From assembly GCA_902772685.1 (NCBI GenBank), contig CACYBO010000197.1:1-15277 (forward strand): a stretch of 15,277 nt of DNA. The letters are read 5' to 3'. Positions within the stretch are counted from its first letter, which is position 1; every line of letters begins with the position of its first letter. The stretch comes from an uncultured Eubacteriales bacterium (GTDB lineage: Bacteria > Bacillota > Clostridia > Peptostreptococcales > Anaerovoracaceae). The translations under genes were made by a program, and so were the position numbers. The notes under the pieces are model-generated. The model ran no database searches and had not been told where the DNA came from. It saw nothing but the letters and a program-made list of their open reading frames with translations. This document shows, in pieces, positions 15,190 to 15,277 of the stretch.

Positions 15190-15277
15190 GGTCAAATTGC
15201 CCTTTGATGGTTCCGTAAGCATGGTTTGGGTCCTGCGCAATAGGACGCCGTGAACCTTGTCAGGTCCGGAAGGAAGC
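15190..15277 (+). ncRNA. ffs: Signal recognition particle RNA (4.5S-like), 5' part; continues beyond window
   Basis: The signature of the SRP RNA apical domain, GTCAGGTCCGGAAGGAAGC, lies at 15259-15277, where the window ends. It includes the GGAA tetraloop at 15268-15271, closed by CC/GG, and the start of the asymmetric loop that binds the M domain of Ffh. The 5' strand before it, GGGTCCTGCGCAATAGGACG (15228-15247) and GTGAACC, resembles the helix 5/8 strand of other Gram-positive SRP RNAs. The RNA targets ribosomes making membrane proteins. The start given is the predicted transcription start. By comparison with E. coli 4.5S RNA the homologous core may begin near 15216. Only about 70 bases separate the promoter from the apical loop, and I see no Alu-domain motif, so it looks like the short bacterial type. 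The 3' strand is outside the window. Confidence 0.9.

Overview
The window reads as an ordinary chromosomal segment of a strictly or mostly anaerobic Gram-positive bacterium of the class Clostridia. Pointers to this are the YacL/IspD/IspF neighbourhood typical of Firmicutes, a pcrA-ligA pair, a fused IspDF enzyme, an acyl-CoA dehydrogenase with its own ETF pair, PrsW, and strong AGGAGG-type ribosome binding sites. By eye the base composition is near 50% GC and Arg codons are often AGA/AGG, which suits a higher-GC clostridial lineage such as the Anaerovoracaceae/Mogibacterium group. That family-level placement is only a guess.

Layout: all fourteen full protein genes, one 5'-truncated gene and one 3'-truncated RNA gene lie on the + strand. 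(1) 1-3243 holds the tail of the PIN/TRAM protein YacL, the bifunctional isoprenoid enzyme IspDF and prolyl-tRNA synthetase. (2) 3260-4413 is a pair of half-size chromate-transporter (CHR) proteins with overlapping stop and start codons. (3) 4449-5421 holds a Nudix hydrolase and a cyclophilin. (4) 5425-8407 is an acyl-CoA dehydrogenase followed by etfB and etfA, a redox unit that probably exchanges electrons between an acyl-CoA and the cell's carriers. (5) 8412-9125 is a membrane M50 (site-2-type) protease. (6) 9144-14426 is pcrA, ligA and an AIR-synthase/HypE-like ATP-binding protein. (7) 14433-15170 is a PrsW-type membrane protease. (8) From about 15190 to the window end lies the 5' part of the signal recognition particle RNA, behind a near-consensus sigma-A promoter embedded in the 3' end of the protease gene.

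Gaps between genes are 1-42 bases, two junctions overlap by 4 bases, and I see no intrinsic terminator, so much of the window could be read on long transcripts. There is no stretch over 300 bases without a gene. I found no insertion sequence, CRISPR array, tRNA, phage gene or sign of recent transfer.

I did not find a new defence or mobile system. The points most worth a second look are the acyl-CoA dehydrogenase, which has Cys where the usual catalytic Glu sits, the HypE-like protein without the C-terminal cysteine tail and without hydrogenase neighbours, the divergent LigA, and the short-type SRP RNA with its embedded promoter.
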